Shown here one piece after another: positions 1 to 8,348 of a stretch of 39,243 bases of DNA; the first letter of the stretch is position 1; every line of letters begins with the position of its first letter. Source of the DNA: Streptomyces sp. SID14436 (GTDB taxonomy: Bacteria; Actinomycetota; Actinomycetes; Streptomycetales; Streptomycetaceae); the NCBI RefSeq assembly GCF_010548465.1, contig NZ_JAAGMD010000264.1, positions 1 through 39,243 of the forward strand. Reading direction: 5' to 3'. A program made the position numbers and the translations under genes. The notes beneath the pieces are model-generated. The model was not told the origin of the DNA, did no database searches, and worked only from the letters and a program-made list of their open reading frames with translations.

Positions 1-1
1 G

Positions 2-91
2 GGCGCCGTGGGCGCCGTGGGCGCCGTGGGCGCCGTGGGCGCCGTGGGCGCCGTGGGCGCCGTTGGCGCCGTGGGCGCCGTTGGTGCCGTG
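2..91. repeat. 9-bp tandem repeat, about 10 copies
   Basis: Ten consecutive copies of GGCGCCGTG (copies at 56-64 and 74-82 end in GTT, copy 83-91 reads GGTGCCGTG) run from the window edge and decay into GGCGTCGGG at 92-100. The array stops just before the probable -10 box (109-114) of the methyltransferase gene. It gives an open Gly-Ala-Val frame that merges with that gene, but this extension has no ribosome binding site and no family match, so I treat the array as non-coding or as the end of a gene lying off the window. Confidence 0.9.
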
Positions 92-121
92 GGCGTCGGG
101 TACCCGCCTACCCTCGTAGGC

Positions 122-976
122 ATGACCACCCGCGCCACCCCGTTTCCCCCTGCCCGGCCTCGCCCGGGCCGCGGGGCGCCCGTCGTGGGCACGGTGACGC
201 GGGGGACGACCAACCCGAACCGGCTGCGCCGCATGGACCGCTGGATCGCCGCCACCCACGGCGCCGAACTGCGCCGCGCCGACGAGCCGGTCGCCGTCGA
301 CCTCGGCTACGGCGCGGCCCCCTGGACCGCCGTGGAACTGCTGCACCGGTTGCGCGGCGTGGCCCCCCGCACCCGCGTGACCGGCATCGAGATCGAACCG
401 GCCCGGGTCGCCGCCGCCCGGCCCTACGCGCGTGAGGGGCTGGACTTCCGGCACGGCGGCTTCGAGCTGCCGGTCCCCGGCACCCCCGTCCTCGTGCGCG
501 CGGCGAACGTGCTGCGCCAGTACGACGAGGCCCAGGTCGCCGAGGTGTGGCGACGCCTGTGCGGCCGGCTCGCCCCGGCCGACCCGGCGACCGGCTCGCG
601 CGGCGGACTGCTGGTCGAGGGCACCTGCGACGAGATCGGACGCCGTCACGTGTGGGTGGCGCTCGGCCCCGAGGGCCCGCGCACCGTCACCTTCGCGACC
701 CGGCTCGGCTCCCTGGCGCAGCCGTCCGACCTGGCGGAACGCCTGCCGAAGGCCCTCATCCACCGCAACGTTCCCGGCGAACCGGTGCACGCCTTCCTCC
801 GCGACTTCGACCGCGCGTGGGCCGCCGCAGCGCCCTACGCCTCCTACGGCGCCCGCCAGCGCTGGATCCGCGCGGTGCGGGACCTCACCGCGGACTGGCC
901 GGTGACGGACGGGCCGGTGCGGTGGCGGCAGGGCGAAGTGACGGTGCGGTGGGAGGCCCTGGCACCGCGCACGTGA
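122..976 (+). CDS. Class I SAM-dependent methyltransferase-like protein
   Basis: A 284-aa protein. VAVDLGYGAAPWTAVEL (about residues 57-73) is the SAM-binding motif I of Rossmann methyltransferases. VTGIEIEPARV (about 85-95) is the acidic end of strand 2, and a later segment (VLVRAANVLRQYDEAQV) sits where motif IV or post-motif residues fall. The substrate is unknown; Streptomyces homologues are annotated only as class I SAM methyltransferases. The start is the ATG at 122: TACCCT at 109-114 followed by 7 nt before the ATG is a typical streptomycete leaderless arrangement, and protein similarity would begin after it. An in-frame upstream ATG at 8 lies inside a tandem repeat and is rejected. 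In S. coelicolor the neighbour on this side is, from memory, the mycothiol gene mshA; that is not visible here. Confidence 0.8.
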   Translation: MTTRATPFPPARPRPGRGAPVVGTVTRGTTNPNRLRRMDRWIAATHGAELRRADEPVAVDLGYGAAPWTAVELLHRLRGVAPRTRVTGIEIEPARVAAARPYAREGLDFRHGGFELPVPGTPVLVRAANVLRQYDEAQVAEVWRRLCGRLAPADPATGSRGGLLVEGTCDEIGRRHVWVALGPEGPRTVTFATRLGSLAQPSDLAERLPKALIHRNVPGEPVHAFLRDFDRAWAAAAPYASYGARQRWIRAVRDLTADWPVTDGPVRWRQGEVTVRWEALAPRT

Positions 977-1438
977 GCGCACCGCCGGGACGGCCGGGAC
1001 AGCGGGCGGATGAGTCGGTCACTGGGTCGCGCGGGGCTCATGCCGGGCGGCCTCGCAGCCAGTTTCATTCGGAACCTTTTTCGGTTCAACTTTGCGAGCG
1101 GCCATCGAAAACCGCTGTTACCGATCCTACGGAAGCAGACCCTGAGGGGAATTTGAGCTTCACAACCGCCAAGATCAGCCATTTCAATCCGCCGATTCAT
1201 CCGGTTTGACCGTGCAGAAAAGCCCCACGACGGACAGTTGGCCACAGTTGTCCGGATTGCCCCACGGGACATTTCCGGTCACCCGCTGAAATGGCCTTTT
1301 GGCCCCCCATCAGCCCTGGTTACTGTCCATCTCGCCTCCAGGAGTTGTGGAGGCGCGGGCACTCCCGACGCACACGGTTTCCAGGCCATGAGGTGCGTCG
1401 GGCGCGGTGCCCGCACCGACCAGCGGAAGGACATGCTA
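977..1438. other. Intergenic region, no gene recognised
   Basis: About 460 bases without convincing coding character. Bases 1060-1270 are clearly less GC-rich than the surroundings, which suggests imported or non-coding DNA. It must carry the promoter of the secreted-protein gene at 1439, but I cannot pick the hexamers with confidence. The GGAAGG at 1425-1430 is the ribosome binding site for that gene. Confidence 0.6.
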
Positions 1439-2107
1439 GTGAAGTTCGGAGTCGCCCGCACCAGTGCGGTCACTGCGTGCGCGGTACTCGTTCTCAGCGT
1501 CGGCACACAGCACGCCGTCGCCTTGACGGCGAGTGAGGACCTGCCGGCCGACGAGGTGCTGATCGGCGTCGAGGTCGAGGGAAAGGACCTCGAGGAGGAC
1601 CTGCCCATCCCGGGCGAACCCGAGGACCTGGTCGTGCCCGAGCCTGACCTGCCCGAGAAGGAACCGAACAACTCGACCCTGGGGCTTCAGTGCAAGCCCG
1701 GCTGGTTCTTCAAGATCACCCAGAACAAGAAGAACACCATGTCCGTCAAGTACCAGACCTTCGTCGAGAACACGTCGAACAAGCCCATTGACTTCAAGTT
1801 CACTTCCAAGAAGTCCGGGACGACCGAAGTCGGAGGGTCGGTCTCCATCAGCAGCGAGGTGAAGGTCGCGGTTCTCGGCTCGATCAAGGCGGAAATCAAT
1901 GCCAACGCCAAGAAGAGCTGGACCTCGGAAATCGGCGTCGAGACCTCCGGCAAGGTTCCTGCGAAGACCATCAGGTACGGCGACTACGGAATCTTGAAGG
2001 AGAACGTCTACGGATACAAGTACCACCGCGGCAGCGCCTGCCAGAAGTCCAACAAGAAGTACATGACCGTCTGGGCCCCCTATCGCGAAGGCTGGCGTGT
2101 CAGCTAG
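1439..2107 (+). CDS. Secreted beta-rich protein, possible aerolysin/ETX-MTX2-like fold
   Basis: A 222-aa precursor. The GTG at 1439 is chosen because GGAAGG lies 8 nt upstream; the ATG at 1433 would be too close. Residues 1-30 form a Sec signal peptide (basic start, hydrophobic core, cleavage near AVA-LT). A very acidic Pro/Glu/Asp linker (about 32-75) follows. The remainder is Ser/Thr/Lys-rich with alternating hydrophobics: an FVENTSNKPIDFKFTSKKSG segment, then a Gly/Ser/Val stretch and a GDYGILKENVYGYKY motif. This pattern (asparagine-threonine-rich strand, amphipathic S/T hairpin, then GDYG) resembles aerolysin-type beta-pore proteins and related actinobacterial secreted proteins. Two cysteines could form one disulfide. 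The fold call is my inference from pattern only; function is unknown. Codon use is less GC-biased (many AAG but also ATT, GGA, TCG), fitting an accessory origin. Confidence 0.6.
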   Translation: MKFGVARTSAVTACAVLVLSVGTQHAVALTASEDLPADEVLIGVEVEGKDLEEDLPIPGEPEDLVVPEPDLPEKEPNNSTLGLQCKPGWFFKITQNKKNTMSVKYQTFVENTSNKPIDFKFTSKKSGTTEVGGSVSISSEVKVAVLGSIKAEINANAKKSWTSEIGVETSGKVPAKTIRYGDYGILKENVYGYKYHRGSACQKSNKKYMTVWAPYREGWRVS

Positions 2108-2167
2108 CCCACCGCGCCCGGCCCTGACAGGAGGGCCGGGCGCCCCGCCCTCATCACTGGAGACCTC

Positions 2168-2620
2168 GTGCGCCGCTACACACTCATCGTCGCCGCCGTG
2201 GCGGCATCGTTCCTCATCGGCGGCTGCTCCGGTGAGCCCGGGGCGAAGGATCCGGATCCCGCCGGTCCGACGGCTTCGCCGGACCGGCCCTCAATGACAC
2301 CCGGGACACCGCCCCCCGGCCTGGACCTGCCTGGGAACGCTCGGGTCCTGGTGCCCGAGACCACCGGTGACACCGACCGGGACCTGCCCGCGTTCACGCC
2401 GGAGGAAGGCGTCTACACCATTTACGCGCGGTGTGCGGGCAGGGGCAAGGTGTCGATCGTGAGACGGGACAGCAGCAAACCGCACCCAGTCGCGTGCAAC
2501 GATGTCCTCACCGTGGGCCTCGTCTACGTGGAGAAGAAGACGCAGCACATCCGGATCAAGGTGGCCGGTGGGACTGCCGCTTGGAAGGTCGCAGTGGTCT
2601 CCGGGAACCACCAGTCCTGA
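2168..2620 (+). CDS. Small secreted lipoprotein, unknown function
   Basis: A 150-aa protein starting with GTG after a GGAG site at 2159-2162. Residues 1-19 are a lipoprotein signal peptide ending in the lipobox LIGGC (Cys20), so the mature protein should be anchored to the outer face of the membrane. A Pro/Ser/Thr linker (about 21-60) precedes a roughly 90-residue globular domain containing two cysteines (CAGRG and CNDV). It lies 60 bases downstream of the secreted beta-rich protein and reads in the same direction, so the two may be co-transcribed. I recognise no domain. Confidence 0.75.
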   Translation: MRRYTLIVAAVAASFLIGGCSGEPGAKDPDPAGPTASPDRPSMTPGTPPPGLDLPGNARVLVPETTGDTDRDLPAFTPEEGVYTIYARCAGRGKVSIVRRDSSKPHPVACNDVLTVGLVYVEKKTQHIRIKVAGGTAAWKVAVVSGNHQS

Positions 2621-2652
2621 AGCCCGGCGCGCCGGTGCTCTCCCGGGAGGGA

Positions 2653-3198
2653 CCGGTGCGCTGCCGGGACGGCTGGCCCAAGGGCATGCGACTGATCGTC
2701 CGAAAAGCCATCCTGGCGCCCAGTTGAAGGTCACGGACGCGGACGGCATGCGGATCACGTGCTTCGCGACCAACACCCCTGACCGGCCGATCGCCGAGCT
2801 CGAGCTCCGTCACCGGCTGCGGGCCCGCGCGGAGGACCGGATCCGGGCCGCCCGGGCCACCGGCCTGCGCAACCTGCCCCTCCACACAACAGCCCAGAAC
2901 AAGGTCTGGCTCGAGGTCGTCCAGATCGCTCTCGACCTGCTGGCCTGGATGCCGATGCTCGCCCTCGCCGGACCTGGAAGAAGACCTATGGCCATCACCC
3001 CCTGATGGGGTTCGTCGACCACGGGCCGGGCGGAACCGGCGAACCCGTCGCCGCTCTTCTCCACCCCGAAAACGCGGGCTCGAACACCGCCGCCGACCAC
3101 ATCACCACCGCCCGTCTCGCCCTCGCTCAGTTGCCCAAGAAGTACCGGCGCGGACGGCAGACCCTCATCCGCTGTGATTCCGCGGGAACGCACAGCAG
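2653..3198 (+). pseudogene. IS1380-family transposase remnants, out of order
   Basis: Two pieces of an IS1380-type DDE transposase lie head to tail in the wrong order. Piece A (about 2653-2966) matches the C-terminal part: WPKGMRLIVRK in one frame, then a frameshift near 2700-2715 and HPGAQLKVTDADGMRI, ELRHRLRARAEDRIR and NLPLHTTAQNKVWLEVVQI in the next. Piece B (about 2967-3198) matches the central part that normally precedes it: KKTYGHHPLMGFVDHG, GEPVAALLHPENAGSNTAAD and LALAQLPKKYRRGRQTLIR, ending in an abrupt loss of similarity at DSAGTHS. The start, the catalytic core on one side and the inverted repeats are missing. It cannot encode an active transposase. Family assignment is from recalled transposase sequences. 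Confidence 0.8.
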
Positions 3199-3290
3199 GG
3201 CCACTCCCCCTGTTGCTTCGCGGGCCGACATGGCAACATCCCCCGGGCGACCGCACGTTACCGACGGTTAACCAGTTGGGGGAGTGAGTC

Positions 3291-4685
3291 ATGGGCACGG
3301 CGCCGGGGACGCGTACCGGGAGTGGGAAGCGGGGATTGGTCACCGTTGCCGTGGCCGTGGTCTGCGCGGTCACCGTGCTGGCGGCACCGGGCACCGCCTT
3401 CGCGGCCCCCGCGCCCGACCCGACGCCCGGCGCGAGCGCGAGCCCGGCCGCTCCGGTCACCAACGCCGAACTCGACGCCGTCCGCAAGAAGCTGGACAAG
3501 CTCTACCGCGCGGCAGCCGTCGCCACCGACGAGTACAACGCTGCCGAGGAGAAGACGCAGGACCAGTCGGCGCAGATCGTCGCGTTGGCCCGGAAAATCG
3601 TCAAGGGCCAGGAGAAGCTGGACGAGTTGAAGGACCGCGCCGGTGCCGCGGCCGCCGCCCAGTACCGGGGCGGCGGACTCCCGCCCGAGGCCCACCTGAT
3701 GCTCAGCGACGATCCGCAGGACTTCCTCGAGGGCGCCGGCCGGGTCCGCCAGGGCCAGCACGCCACGAAGGGCCTGCTCGGCGAAATGGCCCGCACCCAG
3801 GCCGACTTGAAGCAGTACGCCAAGGACGCCGACGCCCAGTGGCGCAAGCTGGAGGCCGGCCGGAAGGCCAAGGCCGCCGCCCAGCAGAAGATCGAGAAGA
3901 AGATCGCGGCGGCCGAGAAGCTGGAATCGGAGCTGGAGAAGGAGGCGAAGGAGCGCCTGGCCGGGCTGGAGCAGCAGGCCGCGCAGCAGGCGCAGGCCGC
4001 CTGGCTGAGCTCCGGCATCCTCGACGACATCACGGGCGAGGCCACGGCCCAGGGCAGGAAGGCCGTCGCGTACGCCACCGCGCAGATCGGCAAGCCGTAC
4101 CAGTGGGGCGCCGAGGGCCCGGCGTCCTTCGACTGCTCCGGGCTGACCTCCCAGGCATGGGCCTCGGCCGGGCGGGGCATACCGCGCACCTCGCAGGCGC
4201 AGTGGAAGCAGCTCACGCGCGTGGCCGTGCAGGACATGCGGCCCGGCGACCTCATCATCTACTTCGGCGACGCCAGCCACGTCGGCATGTACGTCGGCGA
4301 CGGCACGATGGTGCACGCCCCCCGGCCGGGACGCTCGGTGACCCTCGCGGGCGCGGGTTCGATGCCGATCCTCGGCGTCGTACGCCCTGACCCCGGCGCG
4401 AAGGCGGCGACGGGGACGACGCCACCGTCGGCTCCGGAGAAGAAGACGGAGAAGAAGGCCGGGGCGACGTCGGACAAGAAGGCCGAGAAGAAGACCGCGA
4501 ACGGAACCGCGAACGGCAGAGCGGACGAGAACCCGGAGAAGCAGAAGAACGCGGAGAAGAGCGCCGACAAGAAGGCCGAGAGGAAGACCCAGAGGGATTC
4601 GTCGGCCGGGGCACGGACCTCCGGAAGCGGAAGCGGCGAAAAGGACTCGGACACCGGCACGGACACCGGAGCGAACGCGAGCTGA
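3291..4685 (+). CDS. Secreted NlpC/P60 peptidoglycan endopeptidase
   Basis: A 464-aa precursor. A Sec signal peptide (about 1-39, ending AFA-AP) is followed by a long alpha-helical, Lys/Glu/Ala/Gln-rich coiled coil (about 60-245), the C40 NlpC/P60 domain (about 255-365), and a repetitive Lys/Glu/Ala/Thr tail of about 90 residues. The catalytic triad is visible: Cys282 in FDCSGL, His330 in SHVGMYVGDG and His342 in MVHAPR. Such enzymes cleave D-Glu-to-diamino-acid links in peptide stems outside the membrane, remodelling the wall during growth or sporulation. The coiled coil is typical of the RipA/CwlO-like architecture and may control activity. The start has a strong GGGGGAG site. The charged tail is low-complexity and probably cell-wall-binding or variable. 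Confidence 0.93.
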   Translation: MGTAPGTRTGSGKRGLVTVAVAVVCAVTVLAAPGTAFAAPAPDPTPGASASPAAPVTNAELDAVRKKLDKLYRAAAVATDEYNAAEEKTQDQSAQIVALARKIVKGQEKLDELKDRAGAAAAAQYRGGGLPPEAHLMLSDDPQDFLEGAGRVRQGQHATKGLLGEMARTQADLKQYAKDADAQWRKLEAGRKAKAAAQQKIEKKIAAAEKLESELEKEAKERLAGLEQQAAQQAQAAWLSSGILDDITGEATAQGRKAVAYATAQIGKPYQWGAEGPASFDCSGLTSQAWASAGRGIPRTSQAQWKQLTRVAVQDMRPGDLIIYFGDASHVGMYVGDGTMVHAPRPGRSVTLAGAGSMPILGVVRPDPGAKAATGTTPPSAPEKKTEKKAGATSDKKAEKKTANGTANGRADENPEKQKNAEKSADKKAERKTQRDSSAGARTSGSGSGEKDSDTGTDTGANAS

Positions 4686-5092
4686 GGGTGGCCTGCGACA
4701 CCCGCCACCAGCGGCACTCACGCCCTCCCCACAAGGGGACGCAAGCCCACAACCCGGGCGGCCTACCGCCCCGCCTCCGCCCTCCCCAACACCCCGGTGA
4801 CGCGGGCCACGTGACGCAGCGCACGCGGATCCCGCCGACCCGCGCCCGTCAACGTGACGTTCGTCATCCCCGCAGCATGCGCGGGCTGTCCAACTGCGGG
4901 CGAAAACGCGGCATATGACACTGGCTCTTGGCCGAACCGCGTGCTCCACACCATTCCGCTGCGCCGCCGCCACCCGCTATCGTCCCCGTTCGAAGGGGCT
5001 GCCCCTGCTCGCACGAAGCAGCGCGCCGGGGGTAGGGCCGAGAAGCCCGGCCCCGCACCATGCCCTCGGGGGGAGGGAAGGAACCCGGAACG
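4686..5092. other. Intergenic region upstream of the PP2C phosphatase gene
   Basis: About 400 bases with no supported gene. It contains a short perfect palindrome AACGTGACGTT at 4851-4861 and an AT-rich patch at about 4903-4922 that could be a promoter element for the gene at 5093. GGGAGGGAAGG at 5071-5081 is the likely ribosome binding site. Confidence 0.5.
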
Positions 5093-6460
5093 ATGCCCGC
5101 ACCCGTACCGCGGCAGAGAGCGATCCCGGCCGCGGAAAGTGGTCAGGCGCCCGCCGCACCAGTGAACGGCGGTCCCGTCCAGGACTCTTCGGAGTACCGG
5201 ACAGCGGGCCCGCGCACGGCGGACCAGGCCGCGACCACCACGGACCAGGCCACGTCCACGCCGGGCCGGGCCGAGGCGACCGCGCACCAGAACCTCACCC
5301 TGCTGCTGATCGAGGACGATCCGGCGGGCTCGCCGATCGTGCCGGACCTGCTCGACCAGGCCGGCAAGCCGATCCGCGTGCGCACCGCCCGCAACCTCAC
5401 CGAGGCCGAGCGGCTGCTGACCGACGACGTGCACTGCATCCTGCTCGACCTGGCGCTGCCCGCGCCGGGCCGGGTGGGCGGCGGTGACGACGAGCTGGCC
5501 GTGCTCAAGTACGTCCTGGAGCTCGCGCCCCGGCACGCCGTGCTCGCGCTGACCGCGTCCGGCGACGCCGAGCGCGGCGCGGAGGCGGTGCGCGTGGGCG
5601 CCCAGGACTACCTCTTCCGCGACGAGCTGGACGGCAGGCTGCTGAGCAGGGCGATCCGCTACGCGGTGGAGCGCAAGCGCTCCGACTCCGCGGAGCGGCG
5701 GCTCGCCGAGGGCAGGCTGCGCGCGCAGGAGAACGCCCGTCTGGAGCGCGGCCTGCTGCCCACTCCGCTGCTGGACGGCTCACAGCTGCGCTTCGCCGCC
5801 CGCTACCGCCCGGGCCGCTCGCGCGCCCTGCTCGGCGGTGACTTCTACGACGTCGTCCGCACCCCCGACGGCACCGTGCACGCCATGATCGGCGACGTCT
5901 GCGGCCACGGCCCGGACGAGGCCGCGCTCGGCGTGGAGCTGCGCATCGCCTGGCGGGCGCTCACGCTGGCCGGGCTGTGCGGGGACGAGCTGCTGGGCAC
6001 GCTGCAGCAGGTGCTGGAACACGAGCGCGCGGACGACGAGATCTTCGCGACGCTCTGCACGGTCGACATCGCACCGGACGGCCGCCGCGCGGGCCTGTGC
6101 CTGGCCGGGCACCCGTCACCGCTGCTGCTCCGCCCGGGCCTGCCCGTACGGCTGCTGCCCTACGACAACAACGGCCCCGCACTCGGCCTGCTGCCCGGCG
6201 CGCGCTGGCCGCGGACGCAGGTGGAGCTGGGTGCCGAGTGGGGGCTGATGCTCTACACGGACGGGCTGATCGAGGGCCGGATCGGCGAGGGCGGGGAACG
6301 GCTCGGTCAGGACGGCATGGTCGAGATGGTCCGCCGCCAGCTCTCCGAGGGCCTGCGCGGCGAGGAACTGCTGCGGGCCGCCGTCAACGAGGTGCGGGAC
6401 CTCAACGGCGGCGAGCTGACGGACGACGTGGCCGTGCTGCTCCTGGACCGCACGGGCTGA
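5093..6460 (+). CDS. Receiver-domain PP2C (SpoIIE-type) protein phosphatase
   Basis: A 455-aa cytoplasmic protein. After a disordered N-terminus (1-65), a response-regulator receiver domain (about 70-190) shows the acidic pocket LLIEDD, the phospho-acceptor Asp119 in ILLDLALP, the T in ALTASGD and a Lys-position region near DYLFRDE. A helical linker (ERRLAEGRLRAQENARLERGLLP) leads to a PP2C/SpoIIE catalytic domain (about 235-452) with metal-binding motifs GGDFYDV, GDVCGHGPDEA and YTDGLIEGR and a terminal DDVAVLLL. This architecture (RsbU/RsbP-like) usually dephosphorylates anti-sigma antagonists in partner-switching or stress pathways when the receiver is phosphorylated; the partner is not in this window. 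ATG 5093 is preferred over ATG 5060 because the purine-rich site lies between them. Confidence 0.9.
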   Translation: MPAPVPRQRAIPAAESGQAPAAPVNGGPVQDSSEYRTAGPRTADQAATTTDQATSTPGRAEATAHQNLTLLLIEDDPAGSPIVPDLLDQAGKPIRVRTARNLTEAERLLTDDVHCILLDLALPAPGRVGGGDDELAVLKYVLELAPRHAVLALTASGDAERGAEAVRVGAQDYLFRDELDGRLLSRAIRYAVERKRSDSAERRLAEGRLRAQENARLERGLLPTPLLDGSQLRFAARYRPGRSRALLGGDFYDVVRTPDGTVHAMIGDVCGHGPDEAALGVELRIAWRALTLAGLCGDELLGTLQQVLEHERADDEIFATLCTVDIAPDGRRAGLCLAGHPSPLLLRPGLPVRLLPYDNNGPALGLLPGARWPRTQVELGAEWGLMLYTDGLIEGRIGEGGERLGQDGMVEMVRRQLSEGLRGEELLRAAVNEVRDLNGGELTDDVAVLLLDRTG

Positions 6461-6543
6461 GCCCGCACCGCCCCGGGCCGGAACCGGCTCGGGCCGGGGC
6501 AGCTGCCCCCCTCCCGGCGTCCGCGCGGCCGGTGCGGCGCCTG

Positions 6544-6894
6544 CTACCGGCCGCCGTTGTACGGGCCGTAGGGGCCGTCGCTGCTCGATCCCCCGTACTT
6601 GCGGCCACCGCCGGAGATACCGCGCAGGGCGGGCCGCACGTCGACCATGTACACGATCGTCGCGATGAGCCCGATGATCGGCAGGAACGACAGGATGTTG
6701 AAGATCAGGTTCACCACGAAGGCGAGCCCGAGCACGATCAGCCAGAACGGCTTGGTCTTCTTGTCCGCCGCGCGATAGGCGTCCTCACGGCGCACGGCGG
6801 CGTCGATCAGCGCGAAACCGCTGAACACGATCAGGGCCATGCTCAGCAGCCACATGAACCCCGCGAAGCCCTGCATCAGCACTACGTCCACCAC
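6544..6894 (-). CDS. DUF2516 family membrane protein
   Basis: A 116-aa integral membrane protein with one hydrophobic segment near the N-terminus (about 5-30) and a long one (about 50-88) that can form two helices. A basic loop (RREDAYRAADKKTKPF) lies between them and a Gly/Ser/Tyr-rich cytoplasmic tail follows. The sequence matches the conserved actinobacterial DUF2516 pattern (KTKPFWLIVLGLA). No biochemical role is established. It is convergent with the PP2C gene; the 83-base gap between them contains GC-rich inverted repeats that may terminate both. Confidence 0.85.
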   Translation of the reverse strand: MVDVVLMQGFAGFMWLLSMALIVFSGFALIDAAVRREDAYRAADKKTKPFWLIVLGLAFVVNLIFNILSFLPIIGLIATIVYMVDVRPALRGISGGGRKYGGSSSDGPYGPYNGGR

Positions 6895-6957
6895 CCGACT
6901 CGGCTCGTCCTTACGCGGTCACCGTACCCGCAACCGCCGGCCGGCTATCCGAAGAAC

Positions 6958-6986
6958 GGGCCGGACACCGCAAAGGTGCCCGGCCC
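6958..6986 (-). terminator. Hairpin terminator behind the HBHA-like gene
   Basis: GGGCCGG (6958-6964) pairs with CCGGCCC (6980-6986), with an inner CACC/GGTG stem around a 5-nt loop. It lies 38 bases downstream of the stop of the minus-strand gene ending at 7025. No U-tract, as is common in Streptomyces. Confidence 0.7.
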
Positions 6987-7024
6987 GCCCGGCCGCCGCC
7001 GACGGCCACGGTCCGACGTGTGGC

Positions 7025-7654
7025 TCACTTGGCGGGCGGAGTGGTCCGCTTCGCGGTGCTCTTGCGGGCCGGGGCCTTCTTCGCGGTGGCCTTCTTCTCC
7101 GCGGCGGCCGCGGCGGAGGCGGGCGTGGCGACCGGCGTAGCGGCCGGGGCCGGCTTCTCGTCCTTGACCTCGACCGGCTTGGGCTCGGCCTTGGTCTCGG
7201 CCTTCGGCTCGACGGCGACCGCGATGTCCTCGATGGTCTCGGCGGTGTCGCCGCGCCACGTCTTCACGGCCTGCTCGCCGTGCTCGGCGACCTTCTCGTA
7301 GGTCTCCCGGGCCTTGACAGCGTACTCGGCGGCCACGCCCACGCCCCGCAGGGCCAGGTCCTGGGCGGTCTCGCCCAGCTTCTTCAGGTCGGTGTCGAGC
7401 GAGCCGATCAGCTCGTTGACCTTGGCCTGGAGGTTCTCCTGGGTCTCCTTGACCCGGTGGCCGGCCTTCTCCTGGACGGCCTTCGGGTCGGTGTTGCGCA
7501 CGGCCTCGATCCGCGCAGGGGCCTCGGCCCGCAGCTGGTCCACCAGGGCGGGCACCTTCCGGGCCTGCTGCAGCGCCAGGTCGGCCGTGCCGGCGGCGAA
7601 GTAGAGCGGGGTGGGGTTGCTGAGGGTCTTGCGCAGGTCGTCGGTGATGGCCAT
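7025..7654 (-). CDS. HBHA-like Lys/Ala/Pro-rich coiled-coil protein
   Basis: A 209-aa protein resembling mycobacterial heparin-binding hemagglutinin. The N-terminal two-thirds (1-140) is an amphipathic helical domain (PLYFAAGTADLALQQARK; KAVQEKAGHRVKETQENLQ). The C-terminal third is Lys/Ala/Pro/Glu-rich with terminal basic repeats (KKATAKKAPARKSTAKR), the same organisation as the heparin-binding tail of HBHA. There is no signal peptide. In Streptomyces the role is unclear; in mycobacteria HBHA is a surface adhesin and lipid-droplet protein. The ATG at 7654 is preceded by GGGAGGA. It lies 79 bases downstream of the XRE regulator gene on the same strand and may be transcribed with it. Confidence 0.85.
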   Translation of the reverse strand: MAITDDLRKTLSNPTPLYFAAGTADLALQQARKVPALVDQLRAEAPARIEAVRNTDPKAVQEKAGHRVKETQENLQAKVNELIGSLDTDLKKLGETAQDLALRGVGVAAEYAVKARETYEKVAEHGEQAVKTWRGDTAETIEDIAVAVEPKAETKAEPKPVEVKDEKPAPAATPVATPASAAAAAEKKATAKKAPARKSTAKRTTPPAK

Positions 7655-7733
7655 GGTGATGGTCCTCCCGGATGTCGTTTTCGGCTGAGGGTCTTGTGTG
7701 GTCCGCGGCGGACGGCCGGTGCCCTGGTCCGGC

Positions 7734-8318
7734 TCAGCCGGCCGTCTGCTGCGGATCGCTGTCACTGCCGCCGGCCCTGCGGGACCGGCGCTCGGCGGAC
7801 GTACCGCCCTTGCTGGTGGAGCCACGGCGTCCGGCGGGCTTCCCGCCGTCGGCCGCACGGCCCCGACGTATGGACTCGGCACCGTCGTCGACGTCCTCGG
7901 CGATCCGGTCCCCGGGCTCGGCGCCGTCGGTGGCGGGCGCCCCTGTCGCCTCGCCGTCCTCGGCGGCCCCAAACCCGTTCTCCTTGCGGAAGGAGTCGTA
8001 GATCTGGAGCAGCACCTGCTTCTGACGCTCGTTCAGCGTGGGGTCGGCGAGCAGCACGGCCCGCGTCTCCACCTCGTCCCGGTCCCGCTCGGCGTCGAGG
8101 ATCCCGGCCCGCACGTACAGCGTCTCGGCGGAGATCCGCAGCGCCTTGGCGACCTGCTGCAGCACCTCCGCGCTCGGCTTGCGCAGCCCGCGCTCGATCT
8201 GGCTGAGGTACGGATTGGACACCCCGGCGGCATCCGCGAGCTGCCGCAGCGACAACTGCGCACTGCGCCGCTGCTCCCGCAGGTACTCACCGAGATTGCC
8301 GACGTTGAGCGATGCCAT
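7734..8318 (-). CDS. XRE-family helix-turn-helix regulator
   Basis: A 194-aa cytoplasmic DNA-binding protein. Residues about 8-68 form a Cro/C1 helix-turn-helix (LREQRRSAQLSLRQLADAAG, VSNPYLSQIERGLRKPS). A second conserved segment (ILDAERDRDEVETRAVLLAD, ERQKQVLLQIYDSFRKEN) follows, and from about 115 the chain is disordered, acidic then basic. This matches a highly conserved streptomycete XRE protein that sits next to the HBHA/DUF2516 genes. The ATG at 8318 follows a G-rich site. The palindrome at 8349-8367, between its start and the divergent gene at 8438, is a likely autoregulatory operator. Confidence 0.88.
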   Translation of the reverse strand: MASLNVGNLGEYLREQRRSAQLSLRQLADAAGVSNPYLSQIERGLRKPSAEVLQQVAKALRISAETLYVRAGILDAERDRDEVETRAVLLADPTLNERQKQVLLQIYDSFRKENGFGAAEDGEATGAPATDGAEPGDRIAEDVDDGAESIRRGRAADGGKPAGRRGSTSKGGTSAERRSRRAGGSDSDPQQTAG

Positions 8319-8348
8319 GCCCCCACTGTCGCGCACCGCGCTAACTAT

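Noticed and set aside
8..121. Gly-Ala-Val repeat extension of the methyltransferase
   Set aside because: Pure repeat translation without a ribosome binding site; the -10 box and homology support 122.
3258..4973. 571-codon open frame on the minus strand opposite the NlpC/P60 gene
   Set aside because: Arg/Leu/Gly-rich translation with no domain; the plus strand has a signal peptide and intact catalytic motifs. High GC makes long antisense frames common.
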